Of a stretch of DNA of 64,000 nt, positions 24,336-37,284 are shown in pieces. The stretch comes from Eudromia elegans (lineage: Eukaryota > Chordata > Aves > Tinamiformes > Tinamidae). Made by a program: the position numbers and the translations under genes. The notes below the pieces were generated by a model. That model was not told the origin of the DNA and ran no database searches. It was given only the letters and a program-made list of their open reading frames with translations. Numbering within the stretch: position 1 is the stretch's first letter; each line of letters starts with the position of its first letter. Location of the stretch: NCBI GenBank assembly GCA_003342815.1, contig PTEX01000011.1:3178802-3242801 (forward strand), written 5' to 3'.

Positions 24336-25150
24336 AAGAAATAATCACTTGTCATATCTTAAGAAAACTTCAGTATAAAGAATCCATTGTATAAATTAAC
24401 GCAAAGCAGAGGGATATCTACAGAGACACAACAATTTTCATTTTCCCTACTAATGCCTCCAACTGAAGCACACAAGGTTTTAGGTGATCACATTAAACAT
24501 TAGAAAATGAAGACCAAATATTCCGAGGGGCTGGTTCGTTACAGACGTTCAAATGCAGGAACCGTTGGGTAGAGATGAAGCCAGAGAGAAGCACGGCAGT
24601 TTGAACTCTCCTGCGGACCCTGCGTCACTCACAGTCAAAACAATAAAACCAAAGCATAGCACAGGAGAAACTGAATTAAGTGAAATATTCACGCTGCTAC
24701 TACTACTTTGAACAGAGTAAAACAGGAGTACAAAATACGAGCACTCCAAAGTTACAACTAGCTCCTTCATTTATAATGTGCCTATAGAGCAGGCCAGGCC
24801 ATCTCAGGCTGGCAACAGCAGCAATAGGACCCCAGTGATGGTTCTATGCTGCAGATGTCTGAGCTGTAAAATGGTGCTCAACCTTGCAACTTTGCTATAA
24901 AACTGTCATTGCAGGCGAAATACACAGCAGATAGTCAGCCATGGCAAACCACATCAACTGTGGCATAAACAAGATATGAGATAACCATGGATCAGAATCT
25001 TTACCGATGTCGATTTCGACTGAAACAAGAAGGGGCTGTTTTGAACAGACCTCGCACATACAAAGTCCTTCTCTACTGAAAAGCCTCCCCCTTGATTTGT
25101 GCATTTAACACAATTTCATAAAGAAACCCAGAGTAACATTTTGGTAGTCG
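24336..25150. other. non-coding DNA
   Basis: No gene. The short minus-strand frames at 24549-24770 and 24895-25104 have no recognisable features. Confidence 0.5.
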
Positions 25151-25164
25151 CTTCCGCAGGCAGC

Positions 25165-25550
25165 TCCATTGACAGCAGCTCTTGGAGAAGGGCTGCTCCT
25201 CTCCTCTACACCCCCGAGCACAGCTGGAAGGAGCACGGGGCAGCAAGCAGACGCCAGCACGGCCTCGCCTACAGCCCACGGCTGCCCTTGCCCCGGCTTC
25301 ACACGTTCCCAGGCTCAAGCGCGAGGAACGACCGCGCACGGGTAGGCTGCAGCTCACGGGCGATAGGCACCCGGCTGGTGCCAACGTCCTCCCGCCCTTA
25401 GAATGACGCGCCGTACCGAGGGCTGCGAGTGGGCAGGGAGGGAGCGGAGAGGGGAGCGCTGCCAGCCCCAGGGCTCCACCCGAGGCACAGCCGGGGCCCG
25501 GCAGTGTGGCGGGACGGCGTCGTTCCTAGCGGCCACTTCTTGCGCTCTTA
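25165..25550. promoter_or_regulatory. orphan CpG-rich patch
   Basis: Roughly 36 CpGs occur between 25200 and 25550 in otherwise CpG-poor surroundings. Overlapping frames of up to 103 codons on both strands are Arg/Pro/Ala-rich and match no family. It is a candidate promoter of a non-coding transcript or a GC-biased conversion spot. Confidence 0.45.
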
Positions 25551-27265
25551 TTGCCACTCTTCCAGACAAATGGTGAGCTCGCCACCATCATTATGGGATA
25601 ATTAAGTACCGCCATCATTACAGCTAAGAGAGCTACATATATATTTTTGCATATTTTTAAATAAAATGAAAACTCCCAAGTTCTAGGTGGTTAGGAAGGA
25701 GCAGAAACTCCCTCCAGGAGCTTTTTGGCAGGGTCAGGTAGGCCTGTGTTAAACCCTTACCAATGGGCTCTGCCAACACCAGCCTGCCGAGCACAGAGAT
25801 CCTCTGCACAGCAAACAAAATGCTGCAGAAGAATGACACTGAAAACCTGCTCAGCTCGGCGTGTTCCGAAACCGTCCCCCGGCTCAATTTTGTATATCAC
25901 ATAATCAAACGAACACGCTTATGAAACCTTCAAATCATCAGAGGTGTCCTGCACACTAAAATCACACTGCTGGTTATACAACATGCAGCAGATGGGACTT
26001 CACGTCGTACTTGGAGAACCCAGAATTTTACTTTTTGACACGAACATCACTTTGTGCATGTGAACAACAAACTTTACTAAACCTGCCATTCCATGCAGTA
26101 ATTTGCTCAGCATTTTTCCTGGTGCGTATTCACACGACCTAGGGACACTGAAACAGAGTAAAGCACTTTGCATGGCAAACACCGAGTGACTCAGATTGTT
26201 AAAAGGGAATCTGGAAAACATCCCATACGATGCATCTGCTCATCTAACATTAAATTCAGAGGCTAAGGTTTCCTAAGTAGGTGGGAAATATGATTATGCA
26301 CTTGGCATCAGGATGAACTGCGTTACACTCATTCTCTTCTGTGGAAAAACAGAGGGAGATGCGACCCCTTCTGCTTCTCCCACACAACCCTTGTGAACCT
26401 ACAGAATCCGTGGCTTGTCCTGCGGGAAGGAGACACGCAGAGCTGTTGGGACCCCGGCACAGAACATGCTGTTGATGTCTTGAAAGGGAGACTCGAGTAC
26501 ACAGGATAGAAATTCATGGGTACCAGGTCTCAATGAACAGTATGTGAGAGGAAGTGCAGATCGGGTAAATAGGAGCAGGGAAAGGCAACCGATGGTTGAA
26601 TAAAAGATGCACAGTGCACTCAAGAATATCTTCCTAAATATAAGGGAAATAACAGGGACACCCAGGCCTTAGCCCAAACGGTTCCCAAATAGGAATAAAA
26701 AGAGCTAGAAGGAAAGCCAGGATGGAGACCTCGGGAAGCAAGCACTCGGCCTCTCCTGAGGAGGGGAGGCACGTGGTGCAGAGCAGGAGCACGACCCGGG
26801 CTGCCAGGTGCAGAGAGGAGAAGAGGCCTGTCGGCAGCACAGCGCAGATCCGTGTCTCGGGGCTCTCCTTACCCAGAAAGGACTTTTTATGGGACTTCTG
26901 GGGAGCTCGTTTCAATTCAGAAGCCAGGAAGCCAAGAGACCAAACAGAATGAAAAGAAAAACTAGAGGATAGGACAGGTCTGCCTCAGTTCTCTGCCCCT
27001 CTGGTAGTCCCGTATTCCAGCTTTTATCGGCTCCTTTGATTAAAAGTGGTAATGAAACACGGGAGCTGGATCCACGTGCCAGCTACTTGTCATATGCTAC
27101 TAACACACTGACAGGAAGGACCAGAACAGATGTGCTGGAGTACGTAGCCCAACACAGCGGATTTCCAGTCTGCATCTCCGGAATAACGGGTCCGACCTCT
27201 GCCAGAAAGCAGCAGTGTGTTGGGGGCCTGGCATGAACTGAGGGTCCCCGTGACAGGCTTTGAAA
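25551..27265. other. non-coding DNA
   Basis: No gene recognised. Short frames at 25657-25887, 26000-26221, 26634-26915 (minus) and 26722-26952 (plus) lack domains. Composition is intermediate. Confidence 0.5.
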
Positions 27266-27269
27266 CGCC

Positions 27270-27400
27270 CTAAGCAGCAGTACCGCGGGAGGGGCTCGGC
27301 TGGGCTGGGCACCCGGGGGAGGCACCCGCGCCCAGCCGCGCGTCACCGGCCGCCCAGCACGCCCCGAGCCCGGGCAGCACTCCGGCTTCGCCAGTATTGC
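27270..27400. promoter_or_regulatory. small orphan CpG-rich patch
   Basis: A cluster of CpGs, including CCGCGCG-type words around 27325-27360, sits in about 130 bp of GC-rich sequence. There is no linked gene. Confidence 0.35.
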
Positions 27401-27799
27401 TGCTCCATTACTGCTGCTCAGGTATTTTTCATAGAAAAGGCAACACAGATTTGAGATCCATTAAGAAATTACTAATGAAATAGGCACCTTTCAATTCATT
27501 TTACTTGTTAAATGAGTCAGCAAACAGGATGAAGGATGATGAACAAATCTAGTGCAGCTCGGGTACTCATTTTTTAGAGTATCAGAATGACCAGGAGTCT
27601 CTGACAAACTAATACTTTCTTCCTACCATAATCCCCATCCAAAATGATGGATGATGGTTTCCAAGAAACTGTAAACATTAGGGCTTAATTTTTAAAAGTA
27701 GCAGAAGTCTCAGGACAGATAAAAAATTGCTGAAATTGAGTATTAAGGGCTTGTTAGTATATTAATAAACTGCAGAACTAAGACAAGTTTTAACGTTTT

Positions 27800-28065
27800 A
27801 TGTATGCACACGTGTATGCCTGTAGAGACAGTGCAACATAAATTGCTGATCAATACACTAATACAAGACATAATGATGAAATGAGAAACATACTGTGGAT
27901 AGAATTAGTACCTATTTGTATCCTAAATGCCATATGCAGAATACTTTTATAAGAAAAGTCTTATGACACAGTAATTTGGCCATGAGAGGGTAATTGACTT
28001 AAGATATGCTGATAAAGATCGATTGCTAAGGTTTGGAGTTATGACACCAACAAAGTTACAATGAC
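27800..28065. promoter_or_regulatory. candidate conserved non-coding block
   Basis: AT-rich complex sequence with CATAATGATGAAATGAG, GGTAATTGACTTAAG (NKX/homeodomain-like) and TGATAAAGATCGATTG (GATA/TALE-like) words between 27860 and 28025. There is no frame or repeat. Inferred only. Confidence 0.25.
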
Positions 28066-30760
28066 ATTAGCACAAAGAGAGAGACACAAATCCATTACAA
28101 AGATACAATCAAATATTCAAAAAAGCCTGGCATGCTCATTACTTATTCATGCTAATACAAGTATATTAAGAAATCTAAACAGTGTTAGCGTTCAATCACT
28201 CACAAACCAAATGAGGTTTTGCATTTATCAGCCACCAGTCATCAAGACCTAACGTTAGCTGTACCAAGGTGGTAATGTGACATAACCGAAGATATTTATA
28301 TCAGCCTACGCAGACTGAGATACAGTAGGATTTATTATTAAACTGAGTAATGCCTTTACTTTCGGCACAGCAATAAAAGAAATAGCTGTGCAGAAGTCAT
28401 TTCCCCAGACAATAAGATTTACCTTCATAATCACTTGCAGACATGGGATATGCTTTCAGAGGTCCAAAGCAATCTTCTCACTCCTAACGAGCAACTCCTG
28501 CTTAATTTTGCAACTTAAGAGGCGGGCACCAACATTGTTTAGAAAGGCCCCCAAAGCCGAAGGGGTTGGCAGAACATCCGCCTTGCTGGGGTTTTAGCAC
28601 TTTTTCTCTTAGGCCAAAGAATGTCCAAGGTTAGGTTAGACTCAGATGGGTTTTAAAAGTTTAAAAATCTCTCTCCATGCTGCACTTGAGTCTCAAGTGC
28701 TCTCACCCCCTGCAAAGTCAAGCCCAAGAGCATCGGGCTGGGATGCAGGGCGGGTGCTTTTCTTCCATCAACTCAGCTGCACCCTGGTGCCAGACCCCGC
28801 GGTCCCCAGCGCCACACCACGGCACCGCCAGCCCTCACTGGCACTTGGTGCTGGGAGGCTGAGCCTCTCTCACCAGCAGGGAGACAAATGAATAAAAAAC
28901 ACAGGCCAGCTAAAGTGCTGAAGTGTTCTACCAACAGTGCGGGCCCTCGCTCCCAGCGCCAGGGCACGGAGGGTTTGCGCCTTGCCGCGCTCGAGGAAGG
29001 TTTCGCCTCGCTCCGATCCACAGGACAGGACACTTATAAGCTGTGACTGATAAAGCTAACGCCGCCGAAATCACATAAAACTTCGATAAATTACTGCCCA
29101 GCGAGCTGGCTGCAATAGCCACTGCCGCCCACAGTGAGCCACCCTGCTGCAATCAGCACCATTTTGTTTAACCAACAGTTCAGGCAACACCACTTTCCAA
29201 AGCTACTGCGCTACTAAGAGATGAAGATATTCTTTTCCTTTAAGGCTGAAAACCACAAAAACTAAACTCTTTCTGTAACAGTTTGTACAGTATTAGTGTG
29301 TGCCCAGAAAATTGACACTGCTTGAAAAGGGCTTTTATTCCACGGGCTACATGAGTATTTCGTGGTGATAAGGAAGAGCTGAGAAAGCCCCAGTCATGGG
29401 AATAAAACACCTATGGTGGCAAAATCATCTTCGTCTTCACAGATAAAATAAAGGCTGATGTTTTAATAAAACAAAAGATTATGTAAGGATGGCTTAAATA
29501 CTAGAACAATGAAACAGATCATAGAATGACAGAAGTGTGAGCAAGATGCAGTTTTACAGTTAAAGCAGAGGAAAACCATCTAGAGCCAAGGCTGCTAATT
29601 CCAGGCCACTTGTTTCCCATAGAGAAGGGAGCGCTCTACAACACTACAGTTTGAATTTGTGGCGATGTCAAGAAGCACAAAGTACACCAGATCCAGTAGC
29701 AATGGATTTGATTACAAGCTAACAACTTATATATGCTAAATATATATGCTATTTATACCTTCCTTTGGATATTGAAGACAGGTCACGTGTTGCTGAAAGC
29801 AGAAGTGTAATACTGCTCATTCGGCTTTCATCCAGCGGGACCAAGTCTCTAAGCTAAGCTAAGACTTATTTGTAAATGATTTCACGATTGGGAACAGAAT
29901 TACATTCTCTTCTTTCTTAAACTGAAACCACACGAAGCAGTCACGTGAATTAAATTACGCCACACTAAGCAAAAAAGCTACAGATAGGTTTGGTTCTTGA
30001 ATTTAAGCCCAGTTCAGAATAGGCAGAACAGGACAGAGTTACAAGACTTCCGTAGATGACCAAGTCAGAAGACAAATCTGTAATCAGGAAGCCGAAGGTT
30101 CAGTAATTACCTACTAAAAATTATTGTTGTTCTAAATTATTCCAAGAGAGCACTCGACCTCTCTTTAGCTGGGAAGCAGATATATATTAAAACAGTTGTA
30201 AGGGAATTACTAACCTTCCACTTTGTAGCGAAGGGGCGTGCAGCCAAGCTAAGCGATAGCATCTCCTTGTGATGAAGCAATCCGGCGCAGATAAGCCGTT
30301 AGCAGTGGTTTGGTTTTCTCACACCCAGCAGCAGACACGAGGGAACCCGTTCCCTAAAGAAGCTGGAGGAGAACATCAGGGATTTTAACGAACAGGGACT
30401 AAATCCCACCTCCCAGCCCTTGCCTCTTCTGTGAGGAAGGACCCGGGGGCCGAACACCGGACTGAGGGTGCTCTAAAGCAACAAGGTCCTGCCTCAAATA
30501 GAGGCAATTAAAATCAAAGTCATAAGATAATCAGATAATGTCCCCAGGTAGGCAAGTTAATAAAGCTAAGGTCTAACTAAGCTAAACCTCCCTGCAATTG
30601 GCCTTTCTTTTCCTCCGTAACAGACAATAGCTAACCACAAAATAATTAAAAAACACTACATACAGCAACCTTGATCCTCAAATGCCACCTCTCCTCTGCA
30701 TTTGGAAGTTACATGGGAAGAAGCATTATGCAGATAAAGATGATTTAGGTTGATCCAAAT

Positions 30761-30781
30761 GAGCAACTTTCCTAGTTGCTC
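30761..30781. repeat. 8-bp perfect hairpin
   Basis: GAGCAACT (30761-30768) pairs with AGTTGCTC (30774-30781) around TTCCT. It is too short for a structured RNA gene on its own. Confidence 0.6.
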
Positions 30782-32446
30782 CTAGTTTTGTAACCTAGTC
30801 ACAAAGAATGACAAATGCAAAAGTTCTCCAAAATGCAGATATAGAATAAAGTTCTACTCGTGAATGAAGTAATTGGGACCAACGTAACATATGCTGCATC
30901 ACTCCAGTCACTGCATCCTTTCTTAGTGACCACTAATCTTTCTCTGCCCAGTTCCTCTCCATAACGAGAACAAAATAATAAAGGGATAAACTAAGCAGAA
31001 GGATGAACTAACTACATATCTCTCTAATTTAACCCTCCCTTGATGATCCTAAACTCTTTCTGGAATAGAGGAGGTTCACCTGGTTAAGGCGCTAGGTGTC
31101 TGAAGAGCTGGGGAGTTAAGAGGGATAATTTTAAACAGCCATTTCACCATTTGTTGACATTTATTCTCAGAGCACCATTAAGCCCACTGGGATTTTGTAC
31201 ACTGTGACAATCCCTGCAAGAAACTTGAGGGAACAGTTATATGGAAAAGGGCAATTTATGCCTGAATCTTTAAAAACTAACACCTAGGCATGCTTATCTG
31301 GAGACAGGATCCATTCTGCAAATAGTTGTTCAAAGAGAACAGAAAAAAAACCCAACTTTTATATTAAACCAAAAGAGGTTGCATCTCAGAAATGCTGGCA
31401 ATTTTATTATATGCAGAACATGAAGATAGATCATCCAGCTTTGGACTGAGGTCTGTAATACAAGCCTGCTCTGTAACTGCCTCTGACGCGAGTGCTGGAG
31501 TTCTAACATGAGCCCAGAGTCAAGCCGCCGTGCAATTTATAGCTCCTTCACTGCTAGTCCAAATCCTGGGACAGAGCAACGAGGTAGTTTCTCCCCTTTC
31601 CCTAGTTAGAGCTTAGTCTGATATATTGGGTGAGAAGGGGTCAGACAAAAGGGGGTCGGGGCCTGAAGCAGATGCAAAAAGGCCAGGGAAAGGACCGAGT
31701 CAAAGGAAAAAAATGAAGGGAGGGAGCACGTAGAAAGAAAACAGGCACCGTAAAAGGCCACAATTCTGACTTGTAATAAATCTCCAGTCAGAAGTTATGG
31801 GCAGGATAAACTTCTGCTTTGACTTTACTGTATAACCTCTTACAGTATGATGATTTAGACTGAAAGTTTTCGAAACGCCAGGATTCCCAAACTGTTTTCT
31901 CAGCTGACCCCCTCCGACACAAAACAACCCGCTGTGTACACGGTCACCCCCCAAGCGAGCACCCCCGCCAGACCCCCGGGGAGCCCCACGCAAACTCTAC
32001 CAGCAGGACAACAGACACCAAAATTCCCGTGTCGAGGACATACGATTAAAAAGGAATAGAGCAATTAAAGGGGAATGGATGTTTGGGGGCATTTCCTTTG
32101 GTTTTGTGCCATCTATACATAATACAGAGCTCTCAGGGAAACAACCCATTTTTTAAAGTTTTAACTGCACATGTATATGAAGTATGAACACACATATGAA
32201 CAAGTATACAAGCACAGCATATAGTTACAAAAGATCTCACCTGCACCAAATTGACCTTTTTTGTAGAAGAAATTCAAGATAAAACTGTCATAAATTTAGC
32301 ATTATATGTTCTGTTTACTTGCAGTCATAATAAAGGAGGAAGTGGATGTTTAACCCCTAGCTAAAAGAAAGGGAACACTTTTTTAGCTGAATGCCGAACA
32401 CAGTTCCTCTCGGGTGACTAAAGGAATGCCTAACATGGTGCTAGGC

Positions 32447-32475
32447 AAATAAACAAACAAACAAATAAAAACAAA
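32447..32475 (+). repeat. (AAAC)n/(AAAT) simple repeat
   Basis: An A-rich tetranucleotide repeat with mixed AAAC and AAAT units. It is a plain microsatellite. Confidence 0.8.
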
Positions 32476-33067
32476 GCTACTTGTAAGACAATGCAAAAAC
32501 CAGAAAGATTTTATTGCTCTCACAGAATCCACACTGGCCTCTGTCTGTACATGGAAACACAATACCAGAACAGCTCACTGTTTTGATTTACTGACAACTG
32601 TAAAGCAAAAGCTTTCACCCACTTGCATGCATTTCGACTAGTCGCTGCAGCTCAGTAACCTGGAAGAAATACACGTTAATAGGAATGACTTAGGAGAGCA
32701 GACAGAAGTCTAGAACAGTGTTAACATTTCTAACATTCTTCATGAAATCTCAAGCTTCACTGCTCAGTCTACGATGCAGGATGCAAGTTAGGAAAGCTCA
32801 AAAGGATAACCACTAAACTCTATGGAATGCAGAGAAGCCTAGAGGAATCAGCTTCTGATTAAGCAATTGGCTTTTGTAGTAAATAACATTAAAATAACTT
32901 CAATTTCATCAATATTGAAACAGCAAAATACAAAAGCCACTAAAAGCTATGGACAAATGTTTTCCATGATAATTAAAATGAACATGCTTTGGGTTCTGTG
33001 GAAACTTGACGTTTCCCTTCCAAGCAAGATCCCGAGAACCTCAGACAACACAGACAAGAGCCAGCAG

Positions 33068-33285
33068 CGGCCTTCTCTCCCCCATGCACGGGACAAATCC
33101 CCCCCGGGGCGCCGGGCACGCCGCCCGGGCTGTGTGCAGGCGTGCCGAGGTGCCAGGAGACACGGGCCGAGGCGCTCGCCTCCGGAGCGGGAACGCTCCC
33201 TAGCAAGGACGCCACCGACGCTCCCGACCGCACCCGCAGCCCTCAGCCTGGGCGGAAGGTGCACTCGGGGATTCACCACCCTCGC
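33068..33285. promoter_or_regulatory. orphan CpG-rich patch
   Basis: I count about 26 CpGs in roughly 220 bp. Overlapping frames on both strands (150 codons plus, 110 codons minus) run through it, but their coding look comes from Arg/Pro-rich composition, and no known domain is visible. It is flanked by AT-rich sequence on both sides. Confidence 0.45.
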
Positions 33286-34349
33286 CTCTTACAAAGAATA
33301 CAGTATCTCGGATTATTAATGTGATCAAGTTCAGTCTTTTACTAGAATTCTGCAACTCTGCCATGTACAATACTCTTCCTCAGTTCCTACGCCATCTGCC
33401 TAACTGCACACACACCTTACACACTTGAACACAATTTAATGCAAAGCTACATACAAAATACATAAGGAACATAAGTAAACTTCAATACCTTATCAGCGAC
33501 CATGGCTTTTTGCAACCGAAAAGTGAAGTAAGTTGGTACATTTATTTGCTATAACATTTAAGGAAATCTTTAAAATAGTGACTTATTTAACAGTAGAAAT
33601 CTGATAATAATGAAAATCATTTTCCTTATAGAAAATATAAGGAGTAAACTTTTAATAGGGTTGTTTCAAAAACAATTTAATAGCTAAGTGATCTATGATT
33701 TACCTGAACATGCATTCTCATTAAAAGCAAAGTAAATATCTCTGAATACGGACATATTCCACGCCATTCTCTTTATTACTTAATTTCCCAGGTATCTCAG
33801 CATGATCTGAATAAATTATGCTGACAATACAACAATATAAATGATAAATCAACAACACAATTTCCGTGATATATAGCACGAAATGTAAATAATAACCAGC
33901 ACTGCTAATTGGCTCGCTACCTGGCAACAAATCAGTAAGTGAGCTATTCCACTGGTAATGCTTCAGCCGTGTACCACCCTGAGCATTAAGCATTTCTAGC
34001 TATTCCAAGCTGTTCCCACTGCTTTGAATGTAAAATTGTACCCTAGCATAAAATTATGTTGAAAAGAATTATTTTTTTGCAATAAGATAAATAAATAAAT
34101 GCTCATTGACAGCCTCTGACTTCTACTACATCATACGGAAGAAGCATTTGTCAATTCATTACTAGAAATCACAAATCAGAATATGTTTTATTTGAGAAAC
34201 GGCAGTAGGACATTGAGACACTGGAGTTATTCACCAGCCTAGGGAAATACCAGTGTCTAGAGGGGTCCATACTTATTGCAGCGGGGCTTTATTTATTGTC
34301 CACATGCAAAAGGTGAAAATGAAACTGTAAATGCACTGATGGAGATCAG

Positions 34350-34610
34350 AGACCGCAGATCCCCCGGCTGCCCCGTTCGGGATCAGGAGTCCTCCTTTGC
34401 CCCCGCTCCCTGCCTGGACATCCTCCCCCTCGCAGGGCAGGGCCGTTCCCTTGCACGAGCTCCTGGGACCCAGCCCCACACGCAGCCCCTCGTGCAATGC
34501 CTCTGCCCTCCTCCTCGTCCCCTTGCACTGCATCACGGCCCCGTGCTGGCCGGAGGCAGGACAGGGAAGCCACGCCAGTCCCAGCAGGACGTCACCTCGC
34601 AGAGCATCCC
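34350..34610. promoter_or_regulatory. GC-rich patch, weakly CpG-rich
   Basis: The patch is C-rich on the plus strand with moderate CpG content, and its CpG density is lower than at 17.3 or 33.1 kb. Opposing frames show no domain. A promoter role is only a possibility. Confidence 0.3.
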
Positions 34611-35807
34611 TCCTCCAACACTGTTGAAAAATGCATAAAGAAAAGCCAAGAAAAAACCCAAACTGCCAAACTCCCAAAGGTAATTTCTTCGGATAAGCTT
34701 CAGCTCACGTTTTCCTACTTGATTCTGACTAGTGCATCTGAGACTTCCTTGCCAACCAGAATGGCTAGCGTTATTTTACTGCGTCTTTGAACCCTGCCAT
34801 GTTTGAACATCCGAAGACTTTCTTCATCAGTAAGTTCCATTCCGCAGTAAATAATATCAAAATCTACTCTTTATCAATTTTGAATGTCGCGACATGTGAT
34901 TTTATTACATACCTCTTTGCTTGCGTTATGGGGCAAAGCCAAGACAGAAATCAGATTCACCCTCTGTAAGTCATTCACTTATTTTACACACCATCTTACT
35001 CATGTTTTCACACACTTAAAGTGAGCTCTCCTATTTTCATTCTTACTTTGGGTGGAAACTTCCCTGTGTTTCCCAGTGTTGTTATTAACATTCCCATATC
35101 CTTTCTGCCTATGCTGTATATATTTTCAGGCAGGAAGGTGACAATTCTGAGGTGTATTTAAGGCAAGACGACACCACGGGGGGTATCACAATGTTAGCAG
35201 TACTGCTTCCTGCCTCGGTCTATGTTCATCCAACCTTTCTTATGCTCTCTGCAAAGGCCACTGCTGCGAAATGAGCAGCCCGAGCAGCCCCTTTGGCTGA
35301 GCTCTCCACAGTAATGATCCTCGCTGAAAACCCTGTCCCCAGCCAAAGAAATGGCAAAACTCCCAGAGATTTCCCTAGGATCTAAATTTCACAGAAGTTA
35401 TTTCTATCAAATGGATACGGTCAATTTACAATTCAATCAGTGGTTACAAATAGTGCAAATAATTCTGAAGAATTTACATTGCAGGGAATTCATCAAAACT
35501 AAGTATATTCCTCTTTCTGCTCCTTAATTGCCTAAATCAGCTAGGTCTCTAGAATTCTTGAAAGGTTTTTATGGATTTGACTAAGCAAAAAATTTCATGT
35601 CCTCTCTATTTTGTTTCTTATACTCCTCTCCAGAAAAAGAACTAGAGAACAAAAGCAAAACTAGAAAGCCAAAGGTTACAGTATTCATTTTAAAGAAAGG
35701 GCCTATCTACCATTAACGATTTTGTTTGTCTCCAGCAGGGGCACAAGACTGTCCTAGTGAATCAGGAAAAATACATAGGTAATGAAACACAGATTTCCCA
35801 GGGAACA

Positions 35808-35831
35808 GGGGGGAAAAAAAAAAAAAAAAAA
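35808..35831 (+). repeat. G6A18 homopurine run
   Basis: Six Gs are followed by eighteen As and more A-rich sequence. A poly(A) tail of a processed insertion was considered, but no recognisable body lies upstream and no target-site duplication was noticed. Confidence 0.85.
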
Positions 35832-36169
35832 GAAAAGCTTCAATAGTTATTAAAAAAAAGCACTGAAAAATTATTTTTTTTTTCTATACATCAAATTAAT
35901 ATACTATGTTATCAAGGGCTGTAGTATCATAATATCCTTATAAACTGCAAAATACCCGTGTGGTGGAATTTCTTTAAGTCCTCCTCCTGGGAGAGGATGT
36001 GGAAAGAGGAGCGACAGCTCCCTGCGTCGGGAGGGTGCAGGAGGACCCTCGCGCTCGCCTTAGCTGGCGACATGGCAAAGTCCTCGTGCACCCCCACCCT
36101 TTCCCTGGTACGTCCCTGCTCATGGAATTCCCAGAATCCAGTATCCAGAAGCATATAGGTACTATGCTT

Positions 36170-36600
36170 TCAATAACAACAGGTTTAATTTGCTTAAAAT
36201 CTTAATTGAAGTCAAAACATTTTTGAATTTGGCAGATGCTGGCAGCAAATAAAGTGATCCTGATGAATGGCATAAAACTATTAATTATGTTTTGTTTGCT
36301 CTATTGTTAGTATATTGCATGTGTAGTTAAAAATTAACTCTATGATCTTGTTTAAAACAATACATGTGCCATTTCAGACATTCCTAAAAAGGATGCTTAG
36401 TAATAATAAATAGGTGTACCTGTCAAGAGAAATTTGCTAACAAAGTGAATTCAAGCATTTTAAATAGATAAAAGGAAGCAACAATAAATTACCCCAGGAT
36501 ATTTTTCTTTTTAAGATGCTTCTCTCTTGTTTTTATTCATTGATGAATTTTAGATATGCAGATAATGACAATAAATGTTTGATGATTATATGGGTATTCC
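36170..36600. promoter_or_regulatory. candidate conserved non-coding block
   Basis: A long, complex AT-rich block with TAATTA at 36282-36287, GTTAAAAATTAAC-type words near 36325, GATAATGACAATAAATG near 36560 and several TTTGC/ACAAAG SOX-like words. No open frame over 60 codons is notable and no repeat is present. Together with the octamer cluster at 36852 it forms about 0.9 kb of enhancer-like sequence. Confidence 0.3.
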
Positions 36601-36839
36601 GAAGTCTCTAGGCAACCTTAAATATTTCAATATGAAAAGTGTCAGATTATATCACAGTGCCTGCATTCTGAACACTGAAGGTATTGATAAGGAAAATGGA
36701 AAGATTTGAGAGTAAACCCGTCAGTGTTCATCACCACGCACAGCAGGGGACACATCAGCCGTCTCATCCCCACAAACAGGGACACAAAAGCAACAAATGG
36801 AACTTCTGAAGTTAAATTTGTAGCATATCTGCATTTCCC

Positions 36840-37065
36840 AATCACATCTGTATGCAAATGAGCATGCAAATAACGCTGGTAAGCACCCAGTCAGCCACCA
36901 CAGGCCATGCAAATGCCAACGGTTTCCAGCCTGCCCAACTTGCCTGCACCATCCCAGAGATCCATTTTCAAAATGTGGCCTTGGGAATTGCCTCTCTGCT
37001 GCTCCGGCAGCGAGGTGCTTCGCAGCTTTTCCTGGGAATGACGCGGCTTAGCAACCCCATAATCT
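36840..37065. promoter_or_regulatory. POU octamer cluster (three perfect ATGCAAAT)
   Basis: Perfect octamers ATGCAAAT lie at 36852-36859, 36864-36871 and 36907-36914, all in the same orientation. The first two start 12 bp apart, close to one helical turn, and the third starts 43 bp later. The octamer is the classical binding word of POU-domain factors (OCT1/2/4, BRN). The following sequence is of mixed composition with no frame of known type. The sites are seen directly; enhancer function is inferred. Confidence 0.5.
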
Positions 37066-37284
37066 AAACGGAGACGATGCATTTGTCAGCAAATGCGTAC
37101 GCTTTATCAAGAGGAATTTACTGTAACGCCTATAGCCCTCTAGACTTTAACACAAGGTGTTAATTGAGAAAGAATCATAATCTCTAGCTTTAAAAGCAGA
37201 TCAGGTAATATGAAGGGAATATACATACACAGCCCTTAAACCTGGCGTAGCAGGGGAGAAAATTGCTTTCCCTTAGGAAGAGGC

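Larger units (their letters stand above)
28066..33060. other. non-coding DNA, no gene seen
   Basis: Mostly AT-rich unique DNA. A GC-richer interval at 28730-29010 yields short opposing frames without domains. It includes CCAGCAGGGAGACA (28873-28886), which only partly fits the CTCF motif. An 8-bp perfect hairpin GAGCAACT/AGTTGCTC lies at 30761-30781, and an (AAAC)n-like repeat at 32447-32475. No transposon remnant is recognised except a 20-bp CR1-like word at 29519-29538 that is too short to call. Confidence 0.5.
33300..36165. other. non-coding DNA with one CpG-rich patch
   Basis: AT-rich unique sequence. The interval 34350-34610 is GC-rich, with frames of up to 134 codons on both strands and no recognisable protein. 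An A18 tract preceded by G6 occurs at 35808-35831, and a T10 tract near 35874-35883. No gene or transposon is recognised. Confidence 0.5.

Noticed and set aside
24535..24560. GGTTCGTTACAGACGTTCAA as a tRNA B-box
   Set aside because: It does not fit the GGTTCGANNCC consensus and no A-box or cloverleaf arms are found upstream.
28873..28886. CCAGCAGGGAGACA as a CTCF site
   Set aside because: Two or more mismatches at important positions of the core motif; too weak without ChIP support.
29519..29538. ATCATAGAATGACAGAA, similar to the CR1 terminal repeat
   Set aside because: The following sequence does not continue with CR1 3' words, so about 17 matching bases are not enough.
32867..33319. Plus-strand open frame of 150 codons
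   Set aside because: The frame straddles AT-rich and CpG-rich DNA, an opposing 110-codon frame exists in the same place, and no domain is visible.
35808..35831. A18 tract as the tail of a processed pseudogene
   Set aside because: No recognisable gene body upstream, no polyadenylation signal in place and no target-site duplication noticed.
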